A stretch of DNA of 64,000 bases. Source: Verpa conica (Eukaryota; Ascomycota; Pezizomycetes; Pezizales; Morchellaceae). The notes below the pieces were generated by a model. That model did no database searches. It was not told the origin of the DNA and was given only the letters and a program-made list of their open reading frames with translations. The translations under genes and the position numbers were made by a program. Location: contig JAUFSD010000001.1 in NCBI GenBank assembly GCA_033030425.1, positions 2,480,001 to 2,544,000 of the forward strand. The letters run 5' to 3'. This document shows, piece by piece, positions 24,919 through 36,509 of the stretch (positions are counted from its first letter, which is position 1; every line of letters starts with the position of its first letter).

Positions 24919-27900
24919 GCTCCGGAAGTCCCCCAGAAAGGCTGCTGCACCGAAGGCAGAGCATTTACCTGACCGTGTTTTCTAAGACAAGAGCTAGAAC
25001 GCATAACACCGATCATTACAAGTGATCTTGCCTGATAGTGGCGTATTCACGCAATGAGACCCATACCGAACACCTTCTATGTGGGGAACAGTTTCTATAG
25101 ACTATATCGCCACACAAGCGGTTAGAAGAGGGTGTACCGGCAATGTATTGGATTGTGCAATTAGCTTAATGGACCCGCAATCCTCGGCGCTGCAGGAACC
25201 TATCAGTCGCTGTGTCTGTTTTTGACCTCTTCCGTTCGGTAACCTATGCATTTACAAGGGATCAGAACCAGGGAATGAGATACTCAATTGCTGGATACCC
25301 AAGACTGTGAATCTCCAAGAATTGATTCCATTCACAACCTTTAAGCTTGTGATGTTTGCATGAGGAGACTCCCGTATCTTCTGAACCATAGTTGAAGATC
25401 TGATACCAGGCATCATCAACCCGCCCCTATGCATAGATTTGTATACAGCGGGGTAGTGATGGTTGATGGATTGAAGTCCGTTGATAGACAAGGGAAAACA
25501 AACGACGATCGGTTATATTGGTGGCTGTTATGTCTCGGGCAACCTTATAGCCTTCCCCATGTGGAATAAAGCCCCGGCGTCGCCAAGAATTAATTTACTC
25601 TGTATGCAGGTATCCAGAGCGTTATCAGCGAAGCAGCGAACCACGAAAGGCGACTCGTGAGTGTTATTTACTCTGCAATGTCCCCCTCTAAAAAAGCTGA
25701 ATATGACGTCTATATTTTACGTTAACATCTCTATCGACCTCCCTAAAAGAATACCTAACTCGTGATTCCACACACTCTCTCTGGCCATAAAAATACATGG
25801 CAAAGTACATTCTGCAAGGGGTACGGTATAAGGACTTATCGTCTGTAATACCTCCCCGTTCTAGCAGTTCCAGGACTCAATCGAGTAGGGTGTTTGCACG
25901 ATGTCAGTTCCCTATTTCGTTCAACACTCCAGTTATAGAGATTTTAGAATAGAAGGCTATAGCTTCGTGTAGAGTATCTTTATCTAGTCAATACCATCTG
26001 CAAACCTCGGGCTTTCCGAGCCTTGCAGGTGATTTTAGGAACTCGAGAACCCCTCCTCCAATCGTACGGTAGAGACGGGCTTAGCGGTTGGGATGAGAAC
26101 ATGCCGATAAGCATGAAGCTTGCCAAATTTAGTCTTGTACCCAAGCTCATCTTTATTTCAATTAGGTACGATGCGTGAATGACGATGTTGCCATATCGGA
26201 GGTCTGCGAAGGCATTGGGGGAGGTTCTAGTCTTGGCAGGTCGCGGAGGCTGGTTCACACCGGAGCCTCCCGCCGCCTCTTTCATCCTCAGTAATTATGC
26301 AGGTACAAACCTACCAATCAACGTCTCACAGCTTGACCCTTCGTAAATGAGCTATGAGTGTAGAAGCGCTATACATAATAGCTCTGGCCTCTGCCGCAGT
26401 TTAATTCCAGTATCTTTGAAACAGCAGTTTAGATGCAACTTTTACTGAAATGTAAATGTATACAGCAGCCGGTTGACACCGTACTGGTAGAAGCATATTT
26501 ACTTTTGGACCTTATTAGGATATAAGCTTAATCCTAGATTCGCGAGGCATAGCCGAAACTTGGGGGGTACAGGTCGGAAGAGGGAGGAGAAGCGAGAATC
26601 TAAAGCATAAGATAAATGGCATGTGATAGATACAACAAATCTATTCTACTCCAGATCTGGGCTCAACGGAGCAAGGGCACGGAAAAAAAACGTGGAAATA
26701 CGCTCAAAATTAATGCTAAACCCGTAGTGAGCCAACAATAGTGTAGCCAGTGCTTAACTTCTGTGAAGTTTGGCAATGGTCTTTAAGTTATGTTACGTCT
26801 GGGGAACCTTTATCAGAAAAGGTGGTGGCTATTAGAGGCTTATTCCAATATAGGCCACGGCATTAAAAGGCGTAGGAAACTCTTGTATTTGAATCTGGTT
26901 GGTCGATAGAATAAGCGGAGTCTTGGGAGTTCTTGGTAGAGGATCCCCCACAAACATGCGTTGATCATTAGGCTATTTATGTAGCGTATAATACAGAGGT
27001 GGAATCGGTTGCTTTTTTAAAGAGGGCTTAGGGCACCGTATACGAGTATCCAATCAAGAAACCTTCAGCGATATTGTACATACCTTGTTGGTCAATCATG
27101 TTCATTTATATAGCACATATATCCGTAGGTTATATTTATGGGTAGCTAGGTGATTATCTTGACTTAAGGGTTATTTATATACATATAGCATATACCAAAT
27201 TAACTAAGATATGGCGATAGCTAATATCTTTGTTAGTTCGACCTTTCGGCTGTGTTTTTCGGCTAATCTATGCCTTTCCAATCACGTGAATGTTGAGTAG
27301 TAGTACATGTCACAGGTTATCACTCGAGCTATCATTCACACATCTTAATGTAATTAAGTGAAAGTAGGAGTCATTTCCCTCTAAGCAGATGTGAAAACTG
27401 TGCTAGGAAGTTGTAAACAGGGCAGACATTATTTCTAGGCCCAAGAACTGCACTTCGATGATATGATGTCGTGACTACTGGCCCGCTTATTGATGAGAAG
27501 AGAACGTATAAAATTTTAAGATGTCGCTTGGAATCCTACATTTTGCGATACATGTAGTTTCTAAAGCTTAAAGAGCGGTCTAGATTCTAGGCAACCGGGT
27601 GGTCTAGTACCAATAATAGTCATCTGAAGCTTAGGAGCCGAGGGATATTTCGGGCTTCTGAAAAGAAGGAAAAAAACGCCTCCGAAACCGTAGCTGTAAT
27701 CTTAAGTAGAAACATAAAGTGCATCTATTTACCAAAATAGCAAGTATTGATTTGGTGACTGCGCTTCGCATGACAGAGGAGCAGTTGATATTTACCAAAA
27801 GTATATTACGCCTTCTCGTACCATTTGTACCGCCTGACTTCTGTAAAACATTAGTATAACTGGCATTTTCATAAATGAAGTTATAAAAACTTGATTGCAA

Positions 27901-29040
27901 AACTTCTGGAGGACTTGTTGACTCCGAGGAAACTGCCCTTCGGAAGTGGTTCCTAATTAGGGCAACTCCCCGATTTTCACATTCCTGCCAAGTGAAGCTT
28001 CTAGCTGTTCATAACGCCCTGTGCCAATCATCACAGCATCCGGTGGACCTTATTCTACACAAGTGATGCCAAATTCTCCAGGGGATCATAATAGCTGGAG
28101 TGTTTATGAATGACGGATATTCATAAGAAGTGCAGTTGTCACATGTAAAGGAGATGGACCATGTCGTGACAACGTATATGGAAGGACATAGCTAAATTAT
28201 ATGTTTGTAGGAATAGAGTTTGCCTCTAGTAGTAAAAGAGCTCGGACGAGATTAACCTAGAGCCTTATGGGGTTCCTTGAGGAGAGTTTTTCTTGGAATA
28301 GTAGCATGGCTGTGAAAGTCCCTCAAGACTCCATACATTCCAATAAACCCTGTATTATTGATATCCTGGGGGCGTGCGGCTGAGCATCATCTGATCGCAC
28401 AACTATCTAGCTGCTGCTTAGTGTTTCTAACATCGTTGACCCAGTTGACACGAGATTATAGTTAATATCGTGGGGTAGCAAATGATAGCGGAGATCGTCA
28501 TGCTTGATGGTCACGCACAAGTGTGGGGAAGCCGTCGGTAGCTGTATGTTCCTGGCGGCAAGACGAAACCTTGGGGGTCTTTGAGTGCCCTGGGCCCGAT
28601 TTTCCTGGCGATGTGAGGGAGATCTCGATGTCGAAGCGAGCTGAACGATATGTAAGCTTACATGCAATTTTCCTAAGCTTATGCTCTTACTGGCATATAT
28701 GTACTTATATGGCGATATCGTGTGTATACAGTATAGCTACATGTAGACCATACTGACTAGAATGAGGTCTATACGTTAAAGTAATGGTTATCTATATGAA
28801 TTGGAGTGATATTCTATATGGGATAGTTGTAGAGAAAGTATCAATATCACACAAGCCCAAGTTTTCTGTTGATGCTTGGAACCTTGGCCCTGGGCCAGGC
28901 GATAGGATGGATGGCATCTGCACAGTGGAGATCATCCGCACTTGCAGCTGTATCTTGAAACGGGAATCTCCGCCTCCAACCCACGAGTGATCGCTCTTAG
29001 CAGCGAAAGGTACGTGATGTTGCGTCATGGTCCCGACATG
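24919..29040. other. Gene-free AT-rich stretch
   Basis: Four kilobases without a supportable gene. Small frames (for example 25252-25491, 27631-27900 and 28407-28756) show no recognisable motif or spliced continuation. I see no long terminal repeats. Confidence 0.5.
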
Positions 29041-29071
29041 CGGGCGCATGGATGTTGGCTTCATACCTGGC

Positions 29072-29107
29072 ACGCGTATGTTCACCTCTAACTTCACTTC
29101 CACGCGT
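29072..29107 (+). promoter_or_regulatory. Two ACGCGT (MCB-like) boxes upstream of GH81
   Basis: ACGCGT occurs at 29072-29077 and 29102-29107, spaced 30 bp, the second ending 40 bp before a TATA box. ACGCGT is the MluI cell-cycle box bound by MBF in yeasts. Use of the same site here is inferred. Confidence 0.45.
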
Positions 29108-29146
29108 CTTCATCGCCCCGCCGTCAGCAGTTGAGGGGGTATCTGG

Positions 29147-29154
29147 TATAAATA
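29147..29154 (+). promoter_or_regulatory. TATA box with CT-rich leader (GH81 promoter)
   Basis: TATAAATA is followed by a pyrimidine-rich, ATG-free stretch up to 29322, where a good donor (GTAAGA) occurs. This looks like a non-coding first exon of the gene starting at 29889, with a leader intron of roughly 0.5 kb ending at an acceptor such as TTTAG near 29846. Confidence 0.5.
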
Positions 29155-29888
29155 CAGCAGCATTGGAGCTCGAGGGTTCCTGCAGCTCAGTTTCTATTTC
29201 TGTTTTCTGTCCTCTGTAACAAGACTTTACCTCTACCGGTCAATTAACCCCGTAATCATCAACAAATCTCCTCAAGACATAGACTCTTAGACATCACGGC
29301 ATCGGCACAGAAACTTCTAAAGGTAAGACTATATTTTCTATTAACTCGCTGGTGGGATATCTGTACTCCTTTATTTCTTTTGTCCCCCTGTAACCTCCCG
29401 CTTTTGTCCGTGCACTTGGTATGTTGCAACTTCTTGAGACATTCTCGACGATCCCCACCAGTCAGGGAATCGCAATGTTCTATACCGCATAGCGAAAGTC
29501 TGTATTTGGAATGGTAAAGTATCGGAGGAATGGCCCCTATGAGAACTTCACTATATGGATTTCAGGAGACTACCATGGCAACAAAGGATTTTTAATAGGT
29601 CGAGTTGATCGTTCCTCTTCTTCATTTCTCTACTTCGTTCTCGGTCTACATGATTTTCATATCGTGCTTACCGCAAAACATTACCTTATGAGCACTTGAG
29701 GTCAACTTCCGGCCACAACAGCTTGTTTGGATTATAGTCACTCTTTTATTTCAATAATCTATTATTTACCTTTATTTCTCTGAAATATATACCACCTAAA
29801 TCATTTAATTACCGTTCCTTTCATTTTATACTCGAGTTTTTGTTTAGTAGTTATTTGATTACATCTGCATTTCCTAAATTCGACGAGT

Positions 29889-32809
29889 ATGCATAAGCTA
29901 ATGGATATGCGATTATCACTAGTATTCTCCCGCCAATCTGGGCGTCTTAGGTTTCTATATTGGGCTGGGATAATTCTAACAGCATTTGCGTGCATTTTAC
30001 CAGTTACCCCTGTACCGCACTCTACAGGACATCATCATCAGCGGCGCGAGGCGAATTACGGCAGTATAGCAACACAGTGGCACGCAGCTTGGAATTTTAG
30101 TATCAGGAGAGGACACGCCCCAGGTGCAACACAAGAAATAGATATTCGCATCCCCAACGGATACATTAGAAATCACATAATGTCGAACTTCTGCGCTTAC
30201 GAAGATGCTGCGACACAACTTTTCGATACTCCAATCTCTACGGACTCTCCGGCCACTATGTTTACACGAGTTCAACATAAGATGCCTAGAGTAGGGTTTG
30301 AAGGGGTCAGTGCAGAAACTCCTGTTTCGACGAATAAGTAAAATCTGTCTCGCTGTGCCTGTTTAGATTTTAATTCTAACCTCATTAAGATTCTATTCAA
30401 ATCTTTTCTTGGGGGAAAAGGGCCAGGGAGTCTGGACTCTACCATATATGCTTTGGGTACCAAGAAATTCGACAGCTGGTCCAAACTTTGGTGCGAGTAT
30501 TTCCCACGCAATTCCCGAAAAGAGGGTATGGGGCACATTACTCCTTCTAAGCACAATAGGTGATAACTAATACTAAACTAGGGTGTTGGTGATAATCCTA
30601 CCGACTACCCGATTCGATACTATATCAATGCATTGGGTATTAACTCTATTACCTATGGTGCTAAAGAGTTCTCTTTCGCAAAATCTACCGCCACACTCTC
30701 AAACCCAACCCATACATTTGTCGAACTCAATCTTAATGCAGATGTCGCCCAGTATGGCTCGGGAACTAAGAGGATCCAGTTACCGCTCTCACAAGGCATG
30801 GGTTTCGTAACTGCTAGATATAAAGACTTGACTCCCCTTCTATCCTCCGGGGTATTGTATAGGAGGTTCGAGGAACTGGCATCACCCCGCAGTGGCCTCC
30901 AGAAATGGAGGATAACTGAAGAGGATAACAGCATTTGGCTTCTCTATGCAAGTAGTGAATATGGCACCCGGTTGAATTTGTCACTGCAGGGAAACAACTC
31001 AATTGTTGCATCTGCTTCTTTCACAGGCTTCATCCAGGTCGCTAAGCTCAGTAAAGATGGTATCGAGAATGCTGGTCATGAAGGCACCCTTGATGCTACT
31101 GCAGGGGCGTTTCCTGTCGGTATGGGGGTTTCTGGGATAGCCCAGGGAAGTGCAGGGACGTACCATTTTTCGTGGAGCCGCTACGGACAGAACAACGCTG
31201 GCGGCCTACTGACATATGCGCTTCAGCATCACCTTGAGACCGAAGTTACTGCTATAAGGACTGGGCTAAAACTAAACAGCGCGACAAAAGGAGATATGGA
31301 GGCACTTATTGGGGATAGTTGGACAATGATTGAACAAAGCATGCCAACAAATATTGGATTCTTCTGGGACATACCATTTACGGCTGCTCAAATAGCCACG
31401 ATAAAACCAATACTTATACAGGAGATAGCGCAGGATATGGTCGCACAGACAAATTTGAACAGCATGTATTTCAGTGGAAAGGTAATTTAGTTTTCACAAA
31501 CGTAATCTAGTAAAAGAGGCTAATTGTGTTTCTTATGGTATGTAGGGTTTCCAGAAATTTGCGGAGCTCATTATAGTTGCTGCCCGGATTAACGAGTTTG
31601 ATCTGGCAAAAAGTGCTCTAGTGAGGTTGAAGGCTGCATTTGCACCATTTTTGACAAACAAACAGCAATTTCCATTGGTTTATGATCGTATGTTTTACTA
31701 TCCGCATTGGAACTGTCAAGGGAGTGTTAGCTAATACATGTTTTAGTCACTTGGAGAGGTGTTATTTCGAACGCTATGTACGCTAACGGCGATATAATGG
31801 CGGACTTTGGAAACGGTTACTACAATGACCACCATTTCCATTGGGTATGTATTATTGCAGCATCGTCAATTGATATGGCTGACTAGTTTCGATTTTTTAG
31901 TCCTACTTTGTATTTACCGGCGCTGCAATTGGATATCTAGATAGCCTACTGAATAACAGTAGTAGCTGGCTCAAAACCAATAAACCATGGTTTGATACGC
32001 TACTCAGAGATGTAAGACAAGTTCTAATTCCTGGTTTGATGGAGACTAATTTAAATAGATGGCAAATCCTTCCTCCTCGGACCCATGGTATCCAGTTTCA
32101 AGAGCCTTCGATTGGTATCACGGCCATTCGTGGGCAAAGGGGCTTTTCGAATCAGCAGATGGAAAAGATCAAGAATCGACCTCAGAGGATATGAACTGTG
32201 GATATGCGATAAAGCTCTGGGGGAATGTGGTTGGTGACCCGAAAATGGAAGGCCGAGGAAATCTTATGATGGCTGTTATGAAGCGGAGTTTCAATGACTA
32301 CTTCCTATTGAAAGCGACAAATAAGGCACAACCATGGAATTTTATCCCTAACAAAGTCACTGGGATTGTGAGTTTTCACTGGAGCCTCCCAAATTCATTT
32401 TGAGTAATTAACACCAAGTATCTTATAGCTATTCGAGAACAAAGTAGATCATTCGACCTACTTCGGGGCCAACATTGAATATATCCAAGGAATTCATATG
32501 ATTCCATTAACCCCTGCTTCATCATACTATCGTGACGCACAATTCTGCCAAGAAGAGTGGGATCAGTGGTTCTCGAATAGGACGGCTAATATTAATGATG
32601 GGTGGAAGGGAATATTGTATGCCAACGTTGCGTTGTTCCAGCCACAGAGCAGTTGGTTGTTTTTTGCCCAACCAGGGTTTAAAAACGAGTGGCTAGATGG
32701 TGGTGCGAGTAGATCTTGGTATTTAGCTCAGGCTGCTGGTAAGTTGCTCTTGTGAAACTAGTAAGAGGAAATTGGCTGATTTTGTCTAGGGCTTGGTGGC
32801 GGTGTATAG
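29889..32809 (+). CDS. GH81 endo-1,3-beta-glucanase
   Basis: Hydrolyses internal beta-1,3-glucan bonds of the fungal wall; relatives are yeast Eng1/Eng2(Acf2), acting in cell separation, wall remodelling or spore release. Nine exons: 29889-30337, 30390-30525, 30582-31481, 31546-31687, 31747-31844, 31901-32011, 32059-32367, 32429-32738 and 32790-32809, giving 824 residues. The N-terminus has a hydrophobic signal or anchor (LYWAGIILTAFACILPV, about residues 23-39). Family landmarks are STNKFYSNLFLG, FPLVYD, FGNGYYNDHHFHW, RAFDWYHGHSWAKGLFE and DGKDQESTSEDMNCGYA, the last carrying the conserved catalytic glutamates. The final coding exon has only 20 nt. Intron lengths are 47-64 nt. The join at 30526-30581 is chosen by phase and could shift slightly. 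A TATA box and two ACGCGT boxes lie ~740-820 bp upstream. Confidence 0.93.
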
Positions 32810-33267
32810 GTACTATGGGAAAGTGAGACTGATAGTTGATTTCTTGGAGAGAAGGTAGAGCGCGATCTGTAGTTGGGGTGTTTCCCTTTATTATTTAGAG
32901 TTCCGAATGTATTTGAGCAGATCTACTTCTTTGACTTATTAAGGGTTTATACGTGGGCAGGCGCATAACAGCTGGTAGAGCGGTATCTGAATAGGTGTTT
33001 TTCCTCTTTCTGACAGGCCAATTTTTTATTGTACCTACATTCACATTGTGGGGTTACAATTTATTAAATTTCTTGATTATTTCGAATCCTTGGTAGGGTT
33101 AGGGTTCTAAGATAAGGCGACAACAAGTGATGAGTATGACATAATTGCGCTGAAGGGTTTTCATCCTACCAGAGCAGGACGATATCCTTCACTCACTTCA
33201 TTGTCTTATACCCAATTGCAATTGCCAGTATTAGATATCAAATAAAACATCTTCAATACTCATCAGA
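32810..33267. other. Intergenic region upstream of peroxiredoxin
   Basis: Holds the 3' end of GH81 and the presumed promoter of the peroxiredoxin gene. I see no gene and no strong TATA box. Confidence 0.5.
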
Positions 33268-34309
33268 ATGCGTCCCTCTTTTGCAGCACCCCTCCGTACT
33301 CTCCTTCGCCCTACCTCACGCTTTCTCGCTACCCCAGTCCTCAGGGCACCTCTCCAATTTCGACCACATCTCGCTGCTGTGCCAATTCGGTCACTCCAAA
33401 ATCTTGCCGGCTCCAAGTCATCTGAGCAGCCCCGCCTCCGACTTGGAACTGAGGCGCCTAACTTCACCGCCGAGACTACCCACGGCAAGATCAACTTCCA
33501 CGAGTAAGTGTTCCTCTCACCCCCCAAACCAACATCTCTGACAACAACCACTTCAAGGTTCATTGGTAACAATTGGGTCATTCTTTTTTCTCACCCTGCC
33601 GACTTCACTCCCGTCTGCACCACCGAACTCGGCGCCTTCGCCAAGCTACAACCAGAGTTCGAGAAGCGAGGAGTGAAGCTCATCGGACTCTCCGCAAACG
33701 GCCTCGAGAGCCACGAAAAATGGATCAAAGACATCGACGAAGTGACCGGAAGCTCATTCACCGGAAAGCAAGGATTCCCAATCATTGCAGACGAAGACAG
33801 GAAAGTTGCGTGGTTGTACGACATGGTTGATGCACAAGACTTGGCCAATATAGACGAGAAGGGGATTGCATTTACTATTCGCAGCGTGTTTGTTATTGAT
33901 CCGAAGAAGAAGATTAGGTTGACTATGATGTATCCTGCGTCTACGGGAAGAAACTCGGCGGAGGTTTTGCGTGTGGTTGATTCATTGCAGACTGGTGATA
34001 AGAATGGTGTTACTACTCCGATTGATTGGACGTGAGTTGCGCCCTTTAGGCCCTCCTTTTTGGTTGGTTTAGAAAAAAAAAAGGGTGGGTTGGTTGACTG
34101 GTGTGTAGTGTTGGGCAAGATGTGATTGTGCCCCCGAGTGTGTCTACTGAGGATGCTAAAGCGAAGTTTGGCGCGGATAATGTTAGGGTGTTGAAGCCGT
34201 AAGCCCCCCCCTCTCTTTGGGGCTAGGTGGGAAATTTGCCGGAAAATTTTGACTGACGTGACTTCTGTGCTGGCGTAGATATCTGAGATACACTACTCTC
34301 AAGAAATAA
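33268..34309 (+). CDS. prx1: Mitochondrial 1-Cys peroxiredoxin (Prx6/Prx1 type)
   Basis: Thiol peroxidase that reduces hydrogen peroxide and organic hydroperoxides, probably in the mitochondrial matrix. Exons 33268-33503, 33558-34031, 34109-34198 and 34279-34309 give 276 residues. The first ~45 residues are rich in Arg, Ser, Leu and Pro without acids (MRPSFAAPLRTLLRPTSRFL), a typical mitochondrial presequence. The catalytic site is FSHPADFTPVCTTE with peroxidatic Cys99; the 1-Cys C-terminal domain follows (FVIDPKKKIRLTMMYPASTGRN). The final intron (34199-34278) is optional for coding: its donor GTAAGC contains an in-frame TAA, so the unspliced form ends LKP after 267 residues, whereas splicing gives the conserved tail LKPYLRYTTLKK. 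The gene symbol follows the yeast orthologue type. Confidence 0.95.
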
Positions 34310-36509
34310 AGGTCATAGGGTTTCCGCAATGACGCTTGGGTAAGTGATTGTATATACCTAAAAAGTGGTGAAATTGGACTAGAAAGGTTGTCAAGCAAAG
34401 TAAGCAAAGTACAGCTTTTAAGATTCATTCAATCGATCCTTATTGAAATACTCTTGAATTGCTTCCTGGGTAGTGGTCTTGGAATATTCATGTGGGTTGG
34501 CGCAACAACACTTAAATTATAGTGAGTGGTGGGTAGCTACTGATCCAAGTAAATAGTTAAATATCATTATTTTGAGAAGGCAGATGCATTTCTTGCCGAT
34601 GGTTGCTTGTTTTCCTTGGAGCATCATATAATACTAAACAGGCCGAAGATATCTACTATGGGATAAATCCAGATAAGGAGTCAAATGGAGGGACCCCAGG
34701 TGGTATATCGGTATTCCTGGGAGGGTGGGGCGACCTAGAGAATCAATCTCTCCCAGCCCATTATCCACCCTCTACTTAGTATATCCTGCCCTTACCTTGA
34801 CGAGTGATAAAATGTGATCACGTATTATAGCGTGGGTACAATGATGCACTAATTCAAGGATGCTCTACATACATGTATCTTACTATCTTGCCTCTAATTA
34901 TAAACAACCATCAGAGAACTAAATAATAAATATAATGTAAATACCACCGGTGTCTGATAAATACCCACTATCGGGTCGGATACCCAAGCGCCGTGTCCTA
35001 GAGAATCAATGATTTGCACCACGTGGATGCCAAGGCATGGGAAAATATGTGCACCTTCACTCAACAGATTCCTCGAGTACGTACATAATACATAACCTTC
35101 AGGTGAAGTAACTCACTCACTGCAGGGTCTCTGGGGTAGGGGGGAGTCGGAACAACCTCCGGAAGATTCTGCATGTAATAGTGGGTGTTTCTTTAGGCGA
35201 TATCTCGAGGGACATTCTTGGCGTTATCGGGCGCGCATACGCACACGCGCTGCTGCGGGCACAGTTTACTTGGCTCATCATGTCAACTCTAAAAGGTCTT
35301 TCCGCCACCAGCCCACGCTGTTAACGTACTATTCGACATTCGTTGGCCCACCCCCACCCAACGGGAAGGCTATATTCGAATATCTGGCAGCATTGGCAAA
35401 GCCAAGGAGGATGGAAGACCCGTTTGTAAAACGAGCTTAGGTCCATGTAGAATTTTTTTCCCCTTCATATGCCGTTGTATTATCAAATGGGATTTGAAGT
35501 GGACCTGCAGGAAATGCTGTTCGCCAGAAAAGGCTGATGTTGTACAAAACATAGGAAAATTATTGCCGGATCATTTAGTCTCGGAGAAAAGACAAATGGA
35601 GTTGTTAGAACTTCCTAAGCCTTAATGTGAGAGGGGGGAGGGGCTATAATTACTTTTAAAAAAAATACACTTAGCCTAGGAATAGGTCTTTTAAAGGCTT
35701 AGATCGGGTAAAATTAATCCGAATATTTACTGATTCTTTATTTAAAGCCAGGTCTGCCAATATATTCCTACATGTTTTAGAATGCAGTGCTTTTTTAGAC
35801 GTCTAAGCTTCTTTTATTTTTGCAACCAGTGAAACCTCTATACCTCGGAGGATACCACTGTATAGTTTTTTAATTTCTGTGCGGGCGGTTTAGGAACCAA
35901 ATAAGTTGGGATTCGGTCTAGTTTTTATTCCTTGGGATATATATATACCAATAGGATTTTGTATCTGGGGTTTAAGGATAACCGACGTACATACCGTACA
36001 CCCGTATCGCGGATATGGAAAAGTCCTCGGAAATATTTCCGGCTATAACATTCACGTCTCTCTCTAGGTTCAAAGATATATAATGTTGCAAAGCCGGATC
36101 AAAGAACCCACATAGGTGTGGCTATTTTCTACACCCTTTCTCTGGCAGACTTTAGAAACTTTAAAAACTTCACCTTATGGGCTCGGAAGTCATTTCTCTT
36201 GGGGAAGTGGCATGACTGGTCATCGCAGCACCATACATCTTCATTCTATCAGGATTTTCGACTAGTCATGGTTCAGCGGGGATCTTTTGGAATAGGAAAA
36301 ACTTCTCTTAAGATATACTAATCATACTCCTAGGCTACAAGTGAAGTTTCCTTACAGAAGTGTATAATGTAAAAAAGGAGGTAAAAATCAATCACGAAAA
36401 AGACATGCAAGAAAACACAAAGACTAAAAAAGAACTTTACAGAACAGAAAAGAAAAACGTAAACTACCAGGATAGGAAAAAATAAAAACGCCAAAGATCC
36501 CAAAAGAAT
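34310..36509. other. Gene-free stretch
   Basis: No supportable gene. A 67-codon frame at 36118-36321 shows no recognisable motif. A-rich sequence dominates 36360-36500, presumably 3' flank of the transcription-factor gene. Confidence 0.55.

Noticed and set aside
32955..32995. tRNA D-arm-like CAGCTGGTAGAGC
   Set aside because: No B box or cloverleaf follows; at most a chance match or SINE-like trace.
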